A stretch of DNA of 64,000 nt, taken from positions 26,152 through 90,151 of the forward strand of contig NZ_AXAE01000028.1 of assembly GCF_000472705.1 (NCBI RefSeq), written 5' to 3'. The stretch is from Mesorhizobium erdmanii USDA 3471 (GTDB lineage Bacteria; Pseudomonadota; Alphaproteobacteria; Rhizobiales; Rhizobiaceae). The notes under the pieces are model-generated. The model made no database searches. It was not told where the DNA came from and worked only from the letters and a program-made list of their open reading frames with translations. The position numbers and the translations under genes are program-made. This document shows positions 49,572 through 58,211 of the stretch, one piece after another; position 1 is the stretch's first letter, and the number at the start of each line of letters is the position of its first letter.

Positions 49572-50273
49572 ATGAAAGACACCGCAAGCACCTTGCTCAA
49601 TCGGATCGAATTTCCGGTCCTGCTGGCCGGCCTGGTCATCGCCGGCGGGCTGTGGGGCTTCGTCGAACTGATCGAGGTGGCGCGGGCAACCGCGCCGCAC
49701 ACCTTCGACACCGAAATCCTGCTTGCGTTCCGCCAGGCCGGGCAGCCCGGCCTGCCGATCGGCCCGCTGTGGCTGGAAGGGGCGATGCGCGACATCACCA
49801 GTCTTGGCAGCGCCAGCGTGCTGGTGCTGATCACGGCGGCGACGATCATCTATCTCATGCTGATCCGCAGGCCTGGGACCGCGCTTCTCGTCTTCGTCGC
49901 CGTGGCGGGCGGCCAGGTGCTGTCGAGCCTGCTGAAGGTCGGCGTCGACCGGCCGCGGCCCGAACTCGTCTCGCATCTGGTCTCCGAGACGTCGCTTTCC
50001 TTCCCGAGCGGCCACGCCATGCTGTCGGCGGTGACCTATCTCACGCTCGGTTCGCTCGCGGCGCGCTTTCTGCCTGGCCCGGCAACGAAGATCTACGTCT
50101 TATCGCTCGCCGTGCTGACGACGGTGCTGGTCGGCGTCAGCCGCATCTATCTCGGCGTCCACTGGCCGTCGGATGTGCTGGCAGGCTGGTGCGCGGGCTT
50201 CGCCTGGGCAATGCTATGCTGGCTGGTGGCGCGGGTCCTGCAGCGGCGCAAAATGGTTGGCGAAAGTGAGTGA
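49572..50273 (+). CDS. PAP2-family membrane phosphatase
   Basis: The 233-aa polytopic protein carries all three PAP2 signature motifs: KVGVDRPRP, FPSGHAMLS and SRIYLGVHWPSD, with catalytic His residues in the second and third. Members dephosphorylate phosphatidic acid, undecaprenyl pyrophosphate or lipid A-type substrates at the outer face of the inner membrane. The specific substrate is not decidable. It follows the small DMT transporter on the same strand. Confidence 0.92.
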   Translation: MKDTASTLLNRIEFPVLLAGLVIAGGLWGFVELIEVARATAPHTFDTEILLAFRQAGQPGLPIGPLWLEGAMRDITSLGSASVLVLITAATIIYLMLIRRPGTALLVFVAVAGGQVLSSLLKVGVDRPRPELVSHLVSETSLSFPSGHAMLSAVTYLTLGSLAARFLPGPATKIYVLSLAVLTTVLVGVSRIYLGVHWPSDVLAGWCAGFAWAMLCWLVARVLQRRKMVGESE

Positions 50274-50408
50274 TCTCGCATGTTTCGTATTCGCCAAATG
50301 ATACGTGAAACATCACAATAATGGCCGTGCCGCTCTTCGATTCGACGGCGGCCTATGTCATCGAAAGCGCGGCCCTGCTTTCCCAAGGGATTGTGGGCGC
50401 TCCGTCTC

Positions 50409-51017
50409 TCAGCGGTTGAGCGATCTTGGACCGCTGACGAATGGGCTGCCCCTGACGTAAAAGCGCAGCGGACGGTCGGCATCCTTGGAAATGCCGATCC
50501 TGATGCCCTGGCCGATTTCACCAGGTTCAAAGTCGTCGCCCGCGAGCCATAGCGGCCCTTTCCGGCAGAGGTCGATCCCGTCGAGCGAACGATCGATCCG
50601 CAATGCCGCGGCCAGCCGTCCCGGCCCGCGCGCCAGGTCGCGCAAGCGCTCGACGCCGCGGTTCCGCCGCATGATGGCGATGCCTTCGAGCGGCTCGAGC
50701 GCCCGGATCAGCACACCGGTGCCGATGCCTTGCGTCTGGCTCGAGACATTCAGCATCATCGAGGTGCCGTAGGCGAGATAGACATAGGCGTGACCGGCTT
50801 CGAGAAACAGCGACCGGTTGCGCGGCGTCATCCCCCTGAAGCCATGTCCGGCGGCGTCGCCGACCACATAGGCCTCGGTCTCGACGATGCGGCCGCTGAC
50901 CATGCCCTCAGGCAAGTCGCGCACCACCAGCTTGCCGATGAGGAAGCGGGCGAGAGCGGCCGTATCATCGGGCAACTCCGCGCGGGCGAGCGGCTGATGA
51001 TCCTGCTCGTCACTCAC
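50409..51017 (-). CDS. AAG-family 3-methyladenine DNA glycosylase
   Basis: The frame opens at 51035, but the GTG at 51017 overlaps the upstream gene's stop as GTGA (51014-51017), so I use it; the product is 202 aa. It has the AAG/MPG hallmarks RFLIGKLVVRDLPEG, GRIVETEAYVVGDAAGHGF (catalytic Glu in ETEAY), HAYVYLAYG and ARGPGRLAAAL. It excises alkylated purines such as 3-methyladenine in base-excision repair. It is translationally coupled to an NTF2-like protein. Confidence 0.93.
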   Translation of the reverse strand: MSDEQDHQPLARAELPDDTAALARFLIGKLVVRDLPEGMVSGRIVETEAYVVGDAAGHGFRGMTPRNRSLFLEAGHAYVYLAYGTSMMLNVSSQTQGIGTGVLIRALEPLEGIAIMRRNRGVERLRDLARGPGRLAAALRIDRSLDGIDLCRKGPLWLAGDDFEPGEIGQGIRIGISKDADRPLRFYVRGSPFVSGPRSLNR

Positions 51018-51394
51018 GGCATCCGCTCGACCCATTGCGCCCTTGACGGCCCCGGCTCGAACGGATCGCCGAAGTACTGCGTCTCGCGGGCGACCTTGCC
51101 ATCGAGGAATTCCATTATGCTGACCGTATAGGAGGGTTGCCCGTCATAGGTCAGCACATACTCCGTGATCCAGAGATCATCAGCGCCGACGATCCGCCGT
51201 ACGGCGAAACGCTTGCGGTTCGGCTGCGCGGCGCGCGACGACTGGATGTTGCGCCGCCCGCGGATGCGCTCGCCCGATTGCGGATAGTCGAGCACCGCAT
51301 CTTCCCGGTAGATCTCATGTTCGACCTCGAAGTCGTTGGCATCGGAGGCGGCCCAGTGGCGATCCAGGGCCGCCCTGATTTTCCGGTCTTCCAT
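51014..51394 (-). CDS. NTF2/SnoaL-like protein
   Basis: This 126-aa protein begins at ATG 51394 after AGAGGA. It has an NTF2-like fold pattern: an N-terminal helix (RKIRAALDRHWAASDANDFE), then YREDAVLDYPQSGERIRGR and the strand-rich TVSIMEFLDGKVARETQYFG. Such proteins are small cavities used as isomerases, cyclases or binding modules, and no catalytic set is diagnostic here. It is upstream of and coupled to the DNA glycosylase. Confidence 0.8.
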   Translation of the reverse strand: MEDRKIRAALDRHWAASDANDFEVEHEIYREDAVLDYPQSGERIRGRRNIQSSRAAQPNRKRFAVRRIVGADDLWITEYVLTYDGQPSYTVSIMEFLDGKVARETQYFGDPFEPGPSRAQWVERMP

Positions 51395-51496
51395 GGCAAT
51401 CCTCTTTGACCATCACCCGGGGGTGGACCCGTCGTAGCACGGTCCATCCCATGGCTGTTAGCAGGGGTCGCACGGATCGACCCCAAGCGTCGGCGC

Positions 51497-52357
51497 TCAG
51501 TCGAGCTTCAACGCCGCGACCTCGCCTTCGTTCATCAGCGGCACATAGAGGATCGACTTGCCGTCGGTGCCGATGTCGGCGCTGCCCGGCTTGAAATGCG
51601 CCACCGCTTCCGGTGTTCCGCCAGCTCTGTAGCGGTAGAGCGTGCCGGTCATGTAGGCGGTGGCGTAGATGGTGTCGCCAATGGCGATGACGCCGTCGAG
51701 GTCGGCGAATTTCTGTGCGCAGGGCAGCGGCGAGATCGCCTTGCTGGCGAGGTCGATGGCCAGCAGCCCGCCCGGCTCCGCCGTGCTGAAGTCGGGCTTG
51801 ATGCCCTTGCCCCACGAGGCGACGATCAGCCTGCCGCCATCGGCGAAGACGCCGTTGGGCGAGGCCAGCGACGCGTCCTTGACGAACAGTTCAGGCCGGT
51901 CGCCGTCGATGCGGTAGATCGTGTCGGCCAGCATGTCGCTGACATAGACCTTGCCTGTCCGGTCCGAGGTCATGTCGTTGAGAAAGACCGCGTTCGGCAA
52001 CGTTATGCTGGCGATCAGCCTGCCGCTGGCCAGATCGACGACGTGGACCTTGGTGATGTCGGCGACATAGAGCTTGCCGCCCGATATCGCCATGCCCTTG
52101 GGCGCGTCCATGCCGTCGGTCCAGTGCCGGGTGATCGTCTTGCCGTCCAGGGACAGCACACTGAGATAGCCGTTGCCGTCGGCATCGCCCGGATTGCCAA
52201 CGATGTTGGAGACGATGATGCGGTTGTTGACGGCGTCGAACAGCGCCGATTCAGGTTGTTCGAGGCCCGTGGCGCGCCAGAGTTCGCCGGCCCGGGCTGC
52301 GGGCGCGGCCGCGATGCCGATGATGGCGGCAAAGGCTGAGAAGATGAAACGGTTCAT
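51497..52357 (-). CDS. Secreted SMP-30/gluconolactonase-like beta-propeller
   Basis: From ATG 52357 behind AGGAGA, the 286-aa protein has a signal peptide (about 1-23, ending APAARAG) and then repeated propeller blades such as GMAISGGKLYVADI, DRTGKVYVSDMLADTIYRID and SPNGVFADGGRLIVASWG. The similarity is to SMP-30-like lactonases, but the metal-binding residues are not obvious, so it may only bind a ligand. It is divergent from the XRE-type regulator, with a palindrome between them, and is probably that regulator's target. Confidence 0.82.
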   Translation of the reverse strand: MNRFIFSAFAAIIGIAAAPAARAGELWRATGLEQPESALFDAVNNRIIVSNIVGNPGDADGNGYLSVLSLDGKTITRHWTDGMDAPKGMAISGGKLYVADITKVHVVDLASGRLIASITLPNAVFLNDMTSDRTGKVYVSDMLADTIYRIDGDRPELFVKDASLASPNGVFADGGRLIVASWGKGIKPDFSTAEPGGLLAIDLASKAISPLPCAQKFADLDGVIAIGDTIYATAYMTGTLYRYRAGGTPEAVAHFKPGSADIGTDGKSILYVPLMNEGEVAALKLD

Positions 52358-52428
52358 GGCTGTTCTCCTGTGATGACAGGCGGCTAGCTAGGATTTTCGA
52401 TACTTTTCCGGAAGCTCGATTACCGCTA

Positions 52429-52445
52429 GTATCGAATATCGATAC
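52429..52445. promoter_or_regulatory. Inverted repeat GTATCGA-ATA-TCGATAC between divergent genes
   Basis: Perfect 7-bp arms flank a 3-bp spacer. A further half-site TCGATAC occurs at 52397-52403. The site lies 26 bp upstream of the XRE gene and about 70 bp upstream of the beta-propeller gene, fitting an operator for both. Confidence 0.8.
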
Positions 52446-52471
52446 GAAACCGCCGTGCGGAGGCGCATCCC

Positions 52472-53272
52472 ATGAACGGTCTGATCTTCGAGGCACTGAA
52501 ACGGACGCTGAAGGCGAAGGGTGTCACCTATCGCGAGCTCGCCGAACGCATGGGCGTGTCCGAGCCGACGGTGAAGCGCATCTTCCACGAGAAGAACTGC
52601 AAGCTCGACCGGCTGGTCGAGATCTGCGCCGCCGCCGGCGTCGAGCTGGAAAACGTGCTCGGCTCGATGAACCGGGGGCCGGGGCCGGTCAACCACATCG
52701 CGCCCGAGATCGAGCGCCGGCTCGCCGGCCGGCCGGCGCTGCTGTTCATCTTCGTCATGCTGTCGGAAAAGTTCACGCCTGAAGGTATCATGCGCTCGCA
52801 AGGCCTGAGCGAAGCCTCGATGTTCCTCTATCTGCGCGACCTCGAGGAGCTCGGACTGATCGCGCTCGGCCGGGGCCTTTCTGCAAGATTGCTGGTCGAA
52901 ACGCCGATCCAGTGGAATTTCGAAGGGCCGCTCAGGCCGCTGTTCGAGATGACCAACAAGAATTTCATCGGCTGGGCCATCACCCATATCGAGAAGGAAG
53001 CGACCTTCGTCAGCTTCTCCAGGCGGATGCGGCCGGAGACCGCGGAGATGGTGCGGCGCGAGGCGGAAGAACTGGCCGAGCGCGTCAAGCTGCTCGCCCA
53101 TCACGACCAGCACACCACGCCGGAGGATGGGCTCACCGGCTACAAATTTACGTTTGCCTTCGGCGCGACGCCGTTTCCCGCGATCATGCCGATCGGCCCG
53201 CATCCCCGCGATGCCGGGGCACGGACGCCGGGGCGGTCCGCCGCGAAAGGACGGCGTCCGCTTCCGGCTTGA
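52472..53272 (+). CDS. XRE-family regulator with C-terminal sensory region
   Basis: The 266-aa protein starts at ATG after GGAGG. It has an N-terminal XRE/Cro HTH (residues 5-60, LKAKGVTYRELAERMGVSEP, then TVKRIFHEKNCKLDRLVEIC). The long C-terminal region of about 190 residues starts PEIERRLAGRPALLFIFVML and includes a winged-helix-like segment (EGIMRSQGLSEASMFLYLRD). The tail is basic and Arg/Gly/Pro-rich. The C-terminal ligand domain is not recognised. It is 7 bp from the convergent YiiX-like gene. Confidence 0.85.
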   Translation: MNGLIFEALKRTLKAKGVTYRELAERMGVSEPTVKRIFHEKNCKLDRLVEICAAAGVELENVLGSMNRGPGPVNHIAPEIERRLAGRPALLFIFVMLSEKFTPEGIMRSQGLSEASMFLYLRDLEELGLIALGRGLSARLLVETPIQWNFEGPLRPLFEMTNKNFIGWAITHIEKEATFVSFSRRMRPETAEMVRREAEELAERVKLLAHHDQHTTPEDGLTGYKFTFAFGATPFPAIMPIGPHPRDAGARTPGRSAAKGRRPLPA

Positions 53273-53279
53273 AGGGCTG

Positions 53280-54086
53280 CTACTCGCCGGCCCTCGTCGT
53301 GGCGTCGGCGGCCTTGTCGTCCCAGACCATCTGCCGGTAGTCGAAACCATATTCCAGCGTCGGTTTGACGATGCGGAAAAACGGCGACAGGTCGAAATCG
53401 CGCGGCGTGTAGAGCGAATGGTGGCGGATGTGCAGGATTTCCTTGCGCGAATAGTTCGACTGCGCCGAGGCACGGCCAGGCGCGCGGGTGATCTCGGGCA
53501 GGATCGGATAGCGGATCTGGCCATAAGCCTCGGCAATCAGCGTCGAGCAAATGGCGCGTGTCGGGTCGCCGGAACCAAAGGCCAGCATGCGGCGGCGCCA
53601 GCGCACCGGCACCGGCGGCGTCGGAAGGAAATAGCGCAGCATGTCAAAGATGTTCTTGAGGTCGTATTTGAGGCCGAGCTTGCCGATCATGAATGCCACG
53701 ATCTTGTCGCGGTCCTCGGGCGCCAGCCCGCTCGCGCGGCAAATGCGGGTATTGTAGGTGCGATAGCGCGACAACGGTACGGCGACGCAGCCGTCGCCGA
53801 TCGTGACCTCGATCAGCCGCGGTCGCTCCGCGCCGTCTTCCGGCTCGGGCAAGCTGTCGCCGACATAAAAGGCCGCGTGCGACCAGGTCGACTGGGTGAG
53901 GTACTTGATCGCCGCCGATATCTTCTGGTTGCCCTCGATCAGCAGGATGTCGCCGGGTTCCAGCGTGCGGCGCAGCGTTTCAGGATCCGACGGCGTGTAG
54001 GGTTCATAGCCGGAGGATTCTTCCTGCAGCCGGCCGGCGAGCCAGCGGCCAAGTCGGTCCAGGAGCGTGTCGCCGGGCTCGGTCAT
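53280..54086 (-). CDS. YiiX/YebB-like permuted NlpC/P60-type cysteine hydrolase
   Basis: The 268-aa protein matches the PF05708 permuted papain family. The catalytic His is in STWSHAAFYVG following the GDILLIEGNQKIS strand, and the catalytic Cys is in DPTRAICSTLIAEAYGQ, in the swapped His-before-Cys order. Such enzymes cleave amide bonds in peptidoglycan-derived or lipid substrates. No signal peptide is seen, so it may be cytoplasmic or membrane-associated. It follows the CHAD gene by 46 bp on the same strand. Confidence 0.82.
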   Translation of the reverse strand: MTEPGDTLLDRLGRWLAGRLQEESSGYEPYTPSDPETLRRTLEPGDILLIEGNQKISAAIKYLTQSTWSHAAFYVGDSLPEPEDGAERPRLIEVTIGDGCVAVPLSRYRTYNTRICRASGLAPEDRDKIVAFMIGKLGLKYDLKNIFDMLRYFLPTPPVPVRWRRRMLAFGSGDPTRAICSTLIAEAYGQIRYPILPEITRAPGRASAQSNYSRKEILHIRHHSLYTPRDFDLSPFFRIVKPTLEYGFDYRQMVWDDKAADATTRAGE

Positions 54087-54132
54087 GCCTTACGGCGATT
54101 ACCATACACAGGCGCCCGGGCGCCAGCAGCGG

Positions 54133-55077
54133 TCAATTGGCGGTGGCGCCCAGATCCTCCGTGGACGAAGTGCCGGCGAGATCGTCGCGCGCCCTGCGAG
54201 CCAGCTTCTTCGTCTGATGCTTGGGGCTGTCGCCGAACAGCTCGGCGGCCTCGGCAAGACAGGATTTTCTCAGGCTCTTTTCCGAACGCTTCAAAAGTTT
54301 GCCGAGAAGCTTCGTGTCCTCGCGTGGCCCAAGCGGCTCGTCGGCCGCCTCCAGCAGCGCGCACATGACGAACAGATCATGCAATTCGCCGAGCCGCTCG
54401 CCCAGTTTATCGACGGCCTTGCGCCGCGCCTTGATCGGCGTCGGCCAAAGCCTGCCCAGCAGCGACAGGTGCATGCCATGCGTCTTGGCCGCCTTGCGCA
54501 AATCGTGAAAATCATCGGCCTCGCCACGCGTGCCGGCTCTGTCGAGCGCCCTCCTAGCGCGGCGCAAGGTGACACGGGCGCCTTCGGCAAGCACGTCGGC
54601 GGCCTGTTCCGGCTGGTCGGGCAAGGCAAGGCTTTCGATCCGCTTCATGCCGTCTTCGCAAGCGGCGGTCGCGGCGCTGATCGCCGCTTCGAGGCCGGCG
54701 CCTTCATGCAGATCGTGCTGGCGGGCGATCAGCCTGTCACGCACCGCATCGAGCCCGCCATCGGCGCTCTCCTTGGGAAAGCCTGCCGCGAGCCGGTCTA
54801 TGGTCTCGATCAGCGCCGTCGCCTCGCGCGGGCCGGCAAGCAGCTCCGCCACGTTGCGATAGCATTGATTTTCTGTCGCGCAGAATGTTTCGTCGCCGGA
54901 ATGAACCAAGCGCAGCAAGGCACGCGCGCTCTTCAGCCGCTTACGGCATTTGTGCAGCGCCTGTTCCGGCCGGCTGCGCGCCGCATCCAGATGCTGGAGC
55001 GCCTTGCGGATTTCCTCGGCCAGGATGCGCCTGACCTCGCCGGTCAGCGGCAGGCGCGGGTCGATGCGAAAGCTCAT
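54133..55077 (-). CDS. CHAD domain protein
   Basis: The 314-aa protein is a CHAD domain throughout: all helical, rich in conserved His and Lys/Arg, e.g. RKALQHLDAARSRPEQALHK, CRKRLKSARALLRLV and FHDLRKAAKTHGMHLSLLG. CHAD domains bind inorganic polyphosphate and localise to polyphosphate granules. The gene is coupled to the CYTH gene by an ATGA overlap (55074-55077), the split equivalent of fused CYTH-CHAD proteins. A polyphosphate-related role is likely. Confidence 0.9.
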   Translation of the reverse strand: MSFRIDPRLPLTGEVRRILAEEIRKALQHLDAARSRPEQALHKCRKRLKSARALLRLVHSGDETFCATENQCYRNVAELLAGPREATALIETIDRLAAGFPKESADGGLDAVRDRLIARQHDLHEGAGLEAAISAATAACEDGMKRIESLALPDQPEQAADVLAEGARVTLRRARRALDRAGTRGEADDFHDLRKAAKTHGMHLSLLGRLWPTPIKARRKAVDKLGERLGELHDLFVMCALLEAADEPLGPREDTKLLGKLLKRSEKSLRKSCLAEAAELFGDSPKHQTKKLARRARDDLAGTSSTEDLGATAN

Positions 55078-55547
55078 GCGGCGATCTCCGGTATCCCCCC
55101 GAGGGCGAGCGACGCGTTGTAGAATTTCTGCTCGCCGGTCACTTCACGGTCGAGCCAGTCAGGCAGCATTTCGTCCGGCACGTCTTCCGGCGTCTCGAGT
55201 TCGGCCACCACCAGTCCCGCCAGTGCGCCGCCAAAGACGTCGACTTCATAGAGATAGCCGCGGTGCCTAACATGGTGGCGTGTCTTCTCGATGACACGTC
55301 CGATGGCGAAGTCCAGCATTTCCATCGCATCAGCAAGCGGGATCGGATATTCGAATTCGTCGCGCTCGCGCGCGCCGCTGCCGAACTTGAGCGTCAGCTT
55401 GGCGGAAGCGCCGTCGCTGATGCGAATGCGCACGGTTCGCCCGGGCGCGGCGGCGAGATAGAACTGGAGAATGCCGATATCGGCCTCGACCAGATCCCGC
55501 CATGCGGGGCTGGAGACCAGAAACTTGCGCTCGACTTCCTTGGCCAT
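55074..55547 (-). CDS. CYTH domain protein (triphosphate tunnel metalloenzyme)
   Basis: From ATG 55547 the 157-aa product starts with the diagnostic ExExK motif (MAKEVERKFLV) and continues with tunnel strands such as RTVRIRISDGASAKLTLKFG and RHRGYLYEVDVFGG. Family members hydrolyse triphosphate or short polyphosphate, or in other cases bind organic triphosphates. It is the first gene of the CYTH-CHAD operon. A 26-bp palindrome and the CecR-like regulator lie on the other side of its promoter. Confidence 0.92.
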   Translation of the reverse strand: MAKEVERKFLVSSPAWRDLVEADIGILQFYLAAAPGRTVRIRISDGASAKLTLKFGSGARERDEFEYPIPLADAMEMLDFAIGRVIEKTRHHVRHRGYLYEVDVFGGALAGLVVAELETPEDVPDEMLPDWLDREVTGEQKFYNASLALGGIPEIAA

Positions 55548-55604
55548 GGCCGCGACTAAAGCGTTTGCCGCGGGGGATGGCAAGACAACTCCGAACACAA
55601 GTTG

Positions 55605-55630
55605 ACTTTAATCAATCGATTGATTAAAGT
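55605..55630. promoter_or_regulatory. 26-bp perfect palindrome at the TetR/CecR-like gene start
   Basis: The arms ACTTTAATCAATC (55605-55617) and GATTGATTAAAGT (55618-55630) are perfect complements. The palindrome ends 6 bp before the ATG of the TetR gene, covering the place of a ribosome site. It is very AT-rich against its surroundings and is the probable operator of the efflux operon. Confidence 0.88.
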
Positions 55631-55636
55631 TTCGGC

Positions 55637-56344
55637 ATGATCAAATCGCCTGACGCCCAAAATCCCCGTCGCGAGAGCTCTCCGGCGGATTTGACACGCG
55701 CCGCACTGGTGCGGGCGGCGCTGAAACTGTTCGGCCGGCAGGGCTTCGATGGCACGTCGACCCGCGAGATCGCGGCGGTGGCGCAGGCCAATATCGGTTC
55801 GATCGCCTATCATTTCGGCGGCAAGGAAGGCCTTCGCACTGCCGCCGCCGACTATATCGTCGAGACCATCCAGACGGTTGCCGGCCAGGCGCTGGGCAAT
55901 GGCCCGGCCGCGGCGGCGAGCGACCCGGAGGCAGCACGCTTGCAGCTCTTCGCCGCGCTGGAGCGAATGGTCGGCTTCATCGTGGCGCAGCCGCAGGCCG
56001 GCGAGATCGTCCAGTTCGTGCTGCGCGAGCTGTCGCATCCCACCGCGGCCCTCGACCGCATCTATGACGGCGTGTTCGAGCCGACGCATCGCCGGCTGTG
56101 CATGATCTGGGAGCAGGCGACCGGCGAGCCGGCCGAAAGCGAGCGGACCCGGCTCACCGTGTTCACGCTGATCGGCCAGGTCATCTATTTCCGTATCGGC
56201 CGCGAGGCGGTGATGCGCCGCATGGGCTGGCACGAAATCGGCGCCGCCGAGGCGGTCAAGGTGGTGTCCGCCGTATCAGACAACCTCAATGCCATACTGG
56301 CCGCCCGGACGGGATCAAAACCCCGGAAAGAAACGAAACCATGA
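55637..56344 (+). CDS. TetR-family regulator, CecR/CerR-like
   Basis: The 235-aa protein has a TetR HTH (LVRAALKLFGRQGFDGTSTR, then EIAAVAQANIGSIAYHFGGKEGL) and a C-terminal domain with FVLRELSHPTAALDRIYDGV typical of CecR (YbiH)-type proteins. It overlaps the HlyD gene by ATGA and so leads a four-gene operon: TetR, HlyD, ATPase, permease. In E. coli, cecR controls ybhGFSR, the same set. A 26-bp palindrome just before the start is its likely operator. Confidence 0.9.
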   Translation: MIKSPDAQNPRRESSPADLTRAALVRAALKLFGRQGFDGTSTREIAAVAQANIGSIAYHFGGKEGLRTAAADYIVETIQTVAGQALGNGPAAAASDPEAARLQLFAALERMVGFIVAQPQAGEIVQFVLRELSHPTAALDRIYDGVFEPTHRRLCMIWEQATGEPAESERTRLTVFTLIGQVIYFRIGREAVMRRMGWHEIGAAEAVKVVSAVSDNLNAILAARTGSKPRKETKP

Positions 56345-57294
56345 GTCTCCTCTGCTCCTTGCCGCTTGCCGCGCAACTCCTCGGCGCCTGCGCCCCCGCC
56401 GCTCCACTCGCGGTCGGCTATGTCGAAGGCGACTATGTGCTCTTGGCGCCCATCGAGGTGGCACAGGTTGATACGGTTACCGTGAAGCGCGGCGATCGCG
56501 TCACCCCCGGCACGACGGTAGTGACGCTGGAAAGCGCCGACGCCAAGATCGCGGTGGCGCAGGCCGAGGCAAGCCTCGCCCAGGCCCAGGCGCAACTTGC
56601 CGACCTGCAGGTCGGCAAGCGGCCGGAAGAAATCGCCGTGCTGAAGGCCGAGGTTGACATGGCCAAGGCGCAGGCCGCCGACGCCAAGCGCAAATACGAT
56701 CGCGCCGCCGATCTGTTCAAGCGCGGCGCCGGCACGCAGGCCGATTACGACACCGCCTCGGCGACGCTCGAGACGGCGGACGCCCAGGTCGGCCAGGCCG
56801 AGGCCAATCTCGCCGTCGGCGGCCTGCCGGCGCGGCCCGAGACGATCAAGGCCGCCGACAATCAGGTCAAGCAGGCGCAGGCAGCACTGGAGCAGGCTCG
56901 GTGGCGGCTGTCCAAGCGCACGCTCGCGGCGCCCTCGCCCGGCCGCGTCAACGACGTCATCCGCAATCCCGGCGACACGGCCGGCCCGACCGCGCCGGTC
57001 GTCTCGATGCTGCCCGACGGCGCGGTGAAGCTCAGCGTCTACATGCCGGAGGCCGCCTTCTCCTCGGTCAAGATCGGCAGTCTGCTCAACGTCCATTGCG
57101 ACGGCTGCGGCGAGGGCATGAAGGCGCGCGTCAGCTATGTCTCGCCCGATCCCGAATTCACCCCGCCGGTGATCTATTCCTTGGAGAACCGGCAGAAGCT
57201 GGTCTATCTTGTCGAGGCCCGCCCGGAGGGTGATGCCGGGCCGCTGCAACCCGGCCAGATCGTCGACGTCGATCTCGCGGAAACGGCCAGATGA
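56341..57294 (+). CDS. HlyD-type membrane-fusion protein (YbhG-like), putative lipoprotein
   Basis: From ATG 56341, which overlaps the TetR stop, the product is 317 aa. The N-terminus has a lipobox-like LLGAC at C17. A long alternating Ala/Gln coiled-coil hairpin (about residues 75-200, KIAVAQAEASLAQAQAQLAD and similar) follows, flanked by lipoyl-like halves (KRGDRVTPGTTVVTLESADA) and a beta-barrel. It bridges the inner-membrane ABC pump to an outer-membrane channel. The ATPase gene overlaps by ATGA at 57291-57294. Confidence 0.9.
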   Translation: MSLLCSLPLAAQLLGACAPAAPLAVGYVEGDYVLLAPIEVAQVDTVTVKRGDRVTPGTTVVTLESADAKIAVAQAEASLAQAQAQLADLQVGKRPEEIAVLKAEVDMAKAQAADAKRKYDRAADLFKRGAGTQADYDTASATLETADAQVGQAEANLAVGGLPARPETIKAADNQVKQAQAALEQARWRLSKRTLAAPSPGRVNDVIRNPGDTAGPTAPVVSMLPDGAVKLSVYMPEAAFSSVKIGSLLNVHCDGCGEGMKARVSYVSPDPEFTPPVIYSLENRQKLVYLVEARPEGDAGPLQPGQIVDVDLAETAR

Positions 57295-58211
57295 ACGCCA
57301 TCGACGTTCACGGCCTGGTCAAGCGGTTCGGCGACAAGACCGTCGTCGATCATGTGACGATGTCGGTCGCCGAAGGCGAGATCGTCGGTTTCCTCGGCCC
57401 CAACGGTTCCGGCAAGACCACCACCATCCGCATCATGTGCGGGCTGCTGACGGCGGACGAGGGCGAAGGCACGGTGCTGGGTTTCAACATCCGCACCGAG
57501 TCGCTCAGGATCAAGCGCGAAGTCGGCTACATGACGCAGAAATTCTCGTTTTACGAGGATCTGACCATTGGCGAGAACCTCGAATTCGTGGCGCGGCTCT
57601 ACCGGCTGAAGCCGGTCGAGGACTATGTCGCGAAGACACTGGAAGAACTCGGCCTCACCTCGCGCCGCAACCAATTGGCCGGCACGCTATCCGGCGGCTG
57701 GAAGCAGCGGCTGGCGCTCGCCGCCTGCATCATGCACAAGCCTAAACTGCTTCTGCTCGACGAGCCGACGGCCGGCGTCGACCCGAAGGCGCGGCGCGAA
57801 TTCTGGGACGAGATACATCGCCTCGCCGGCGGCGGGCTGACCGTGTTGGTCTCCACCCATTACATGGACGAAGCCGAGCGCTGCCACCGCATAAGCTACA
57901 TCTCCTACGGCAAGATGCTGGCCACCGGCACCGTCGCCGAAGTGGTGAAAAACGCCGGGCTGACCACCTTCGTGGTGCAGGGCCCGCAACTCGCCAAGCT
58001 GGCGCAAGAGCTGCACGACCGCCCCGGTGTCGACCAGGTGGCGCCGTTCGGCGCCACGCTGCATGTCGTCGGTTCCGACAGGAAGAAGCTCGAAGCAGCG
58101 CTTGCCGGTGTCGAGAAGGAGCACAAGGGCGTGACGGTGGCGCCGGGCGAAACCAGTCTGGAGGACGTTTTCATCCAGTTCATGTCGGGTTCGAAGGACA
58201 ATATGGCATGA
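57291..58211 (+). CDS. ABC exporter ATP-binding protein (YbhF-like)
   Basis: This 306-aa protein has one complete nucleotide-binding domain: Walker A FLGPNGSGKTTTIRI, Q-loop YMTQKFSFYEDLTIGENL, signature LSGGWKQRLALAAC, Walker B LLLLDEPTAGVD and switch VSTHYMDEAERC. E. coli YbhF has two fused ATPase domains, whereas here there is a single one. It overlaps both neighbours by 4 bp within the efflux operon. Confidence 0.93.
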   Translation: MNAIDVHGLVKRFGDKTVVDHVTMSVAEGEIVGFLGPNGSGKTTTIRIMCGLLTADEGEGTVLGFNIRTESLRIKREVGYMTQKFSFYEDLTIGENLEFVARLYRLKPVEDYVAKTLEELGLTSRRNQLAGTLSGGWKQRLALAACIMHKPKLLLLDEPTAGVDPKARREFWDEIHRLAGGGLTVLVSTHYMDEAERCHRISYISYGKMLATGTVAEVVKNAGLTTFVVQGPQLAKLAQELHDRPGVDQVAPFGATLHVVGSDRKKLEAALAGVEKEHKGVTVAPGETSLEDVFIQFMSGSKDNMA

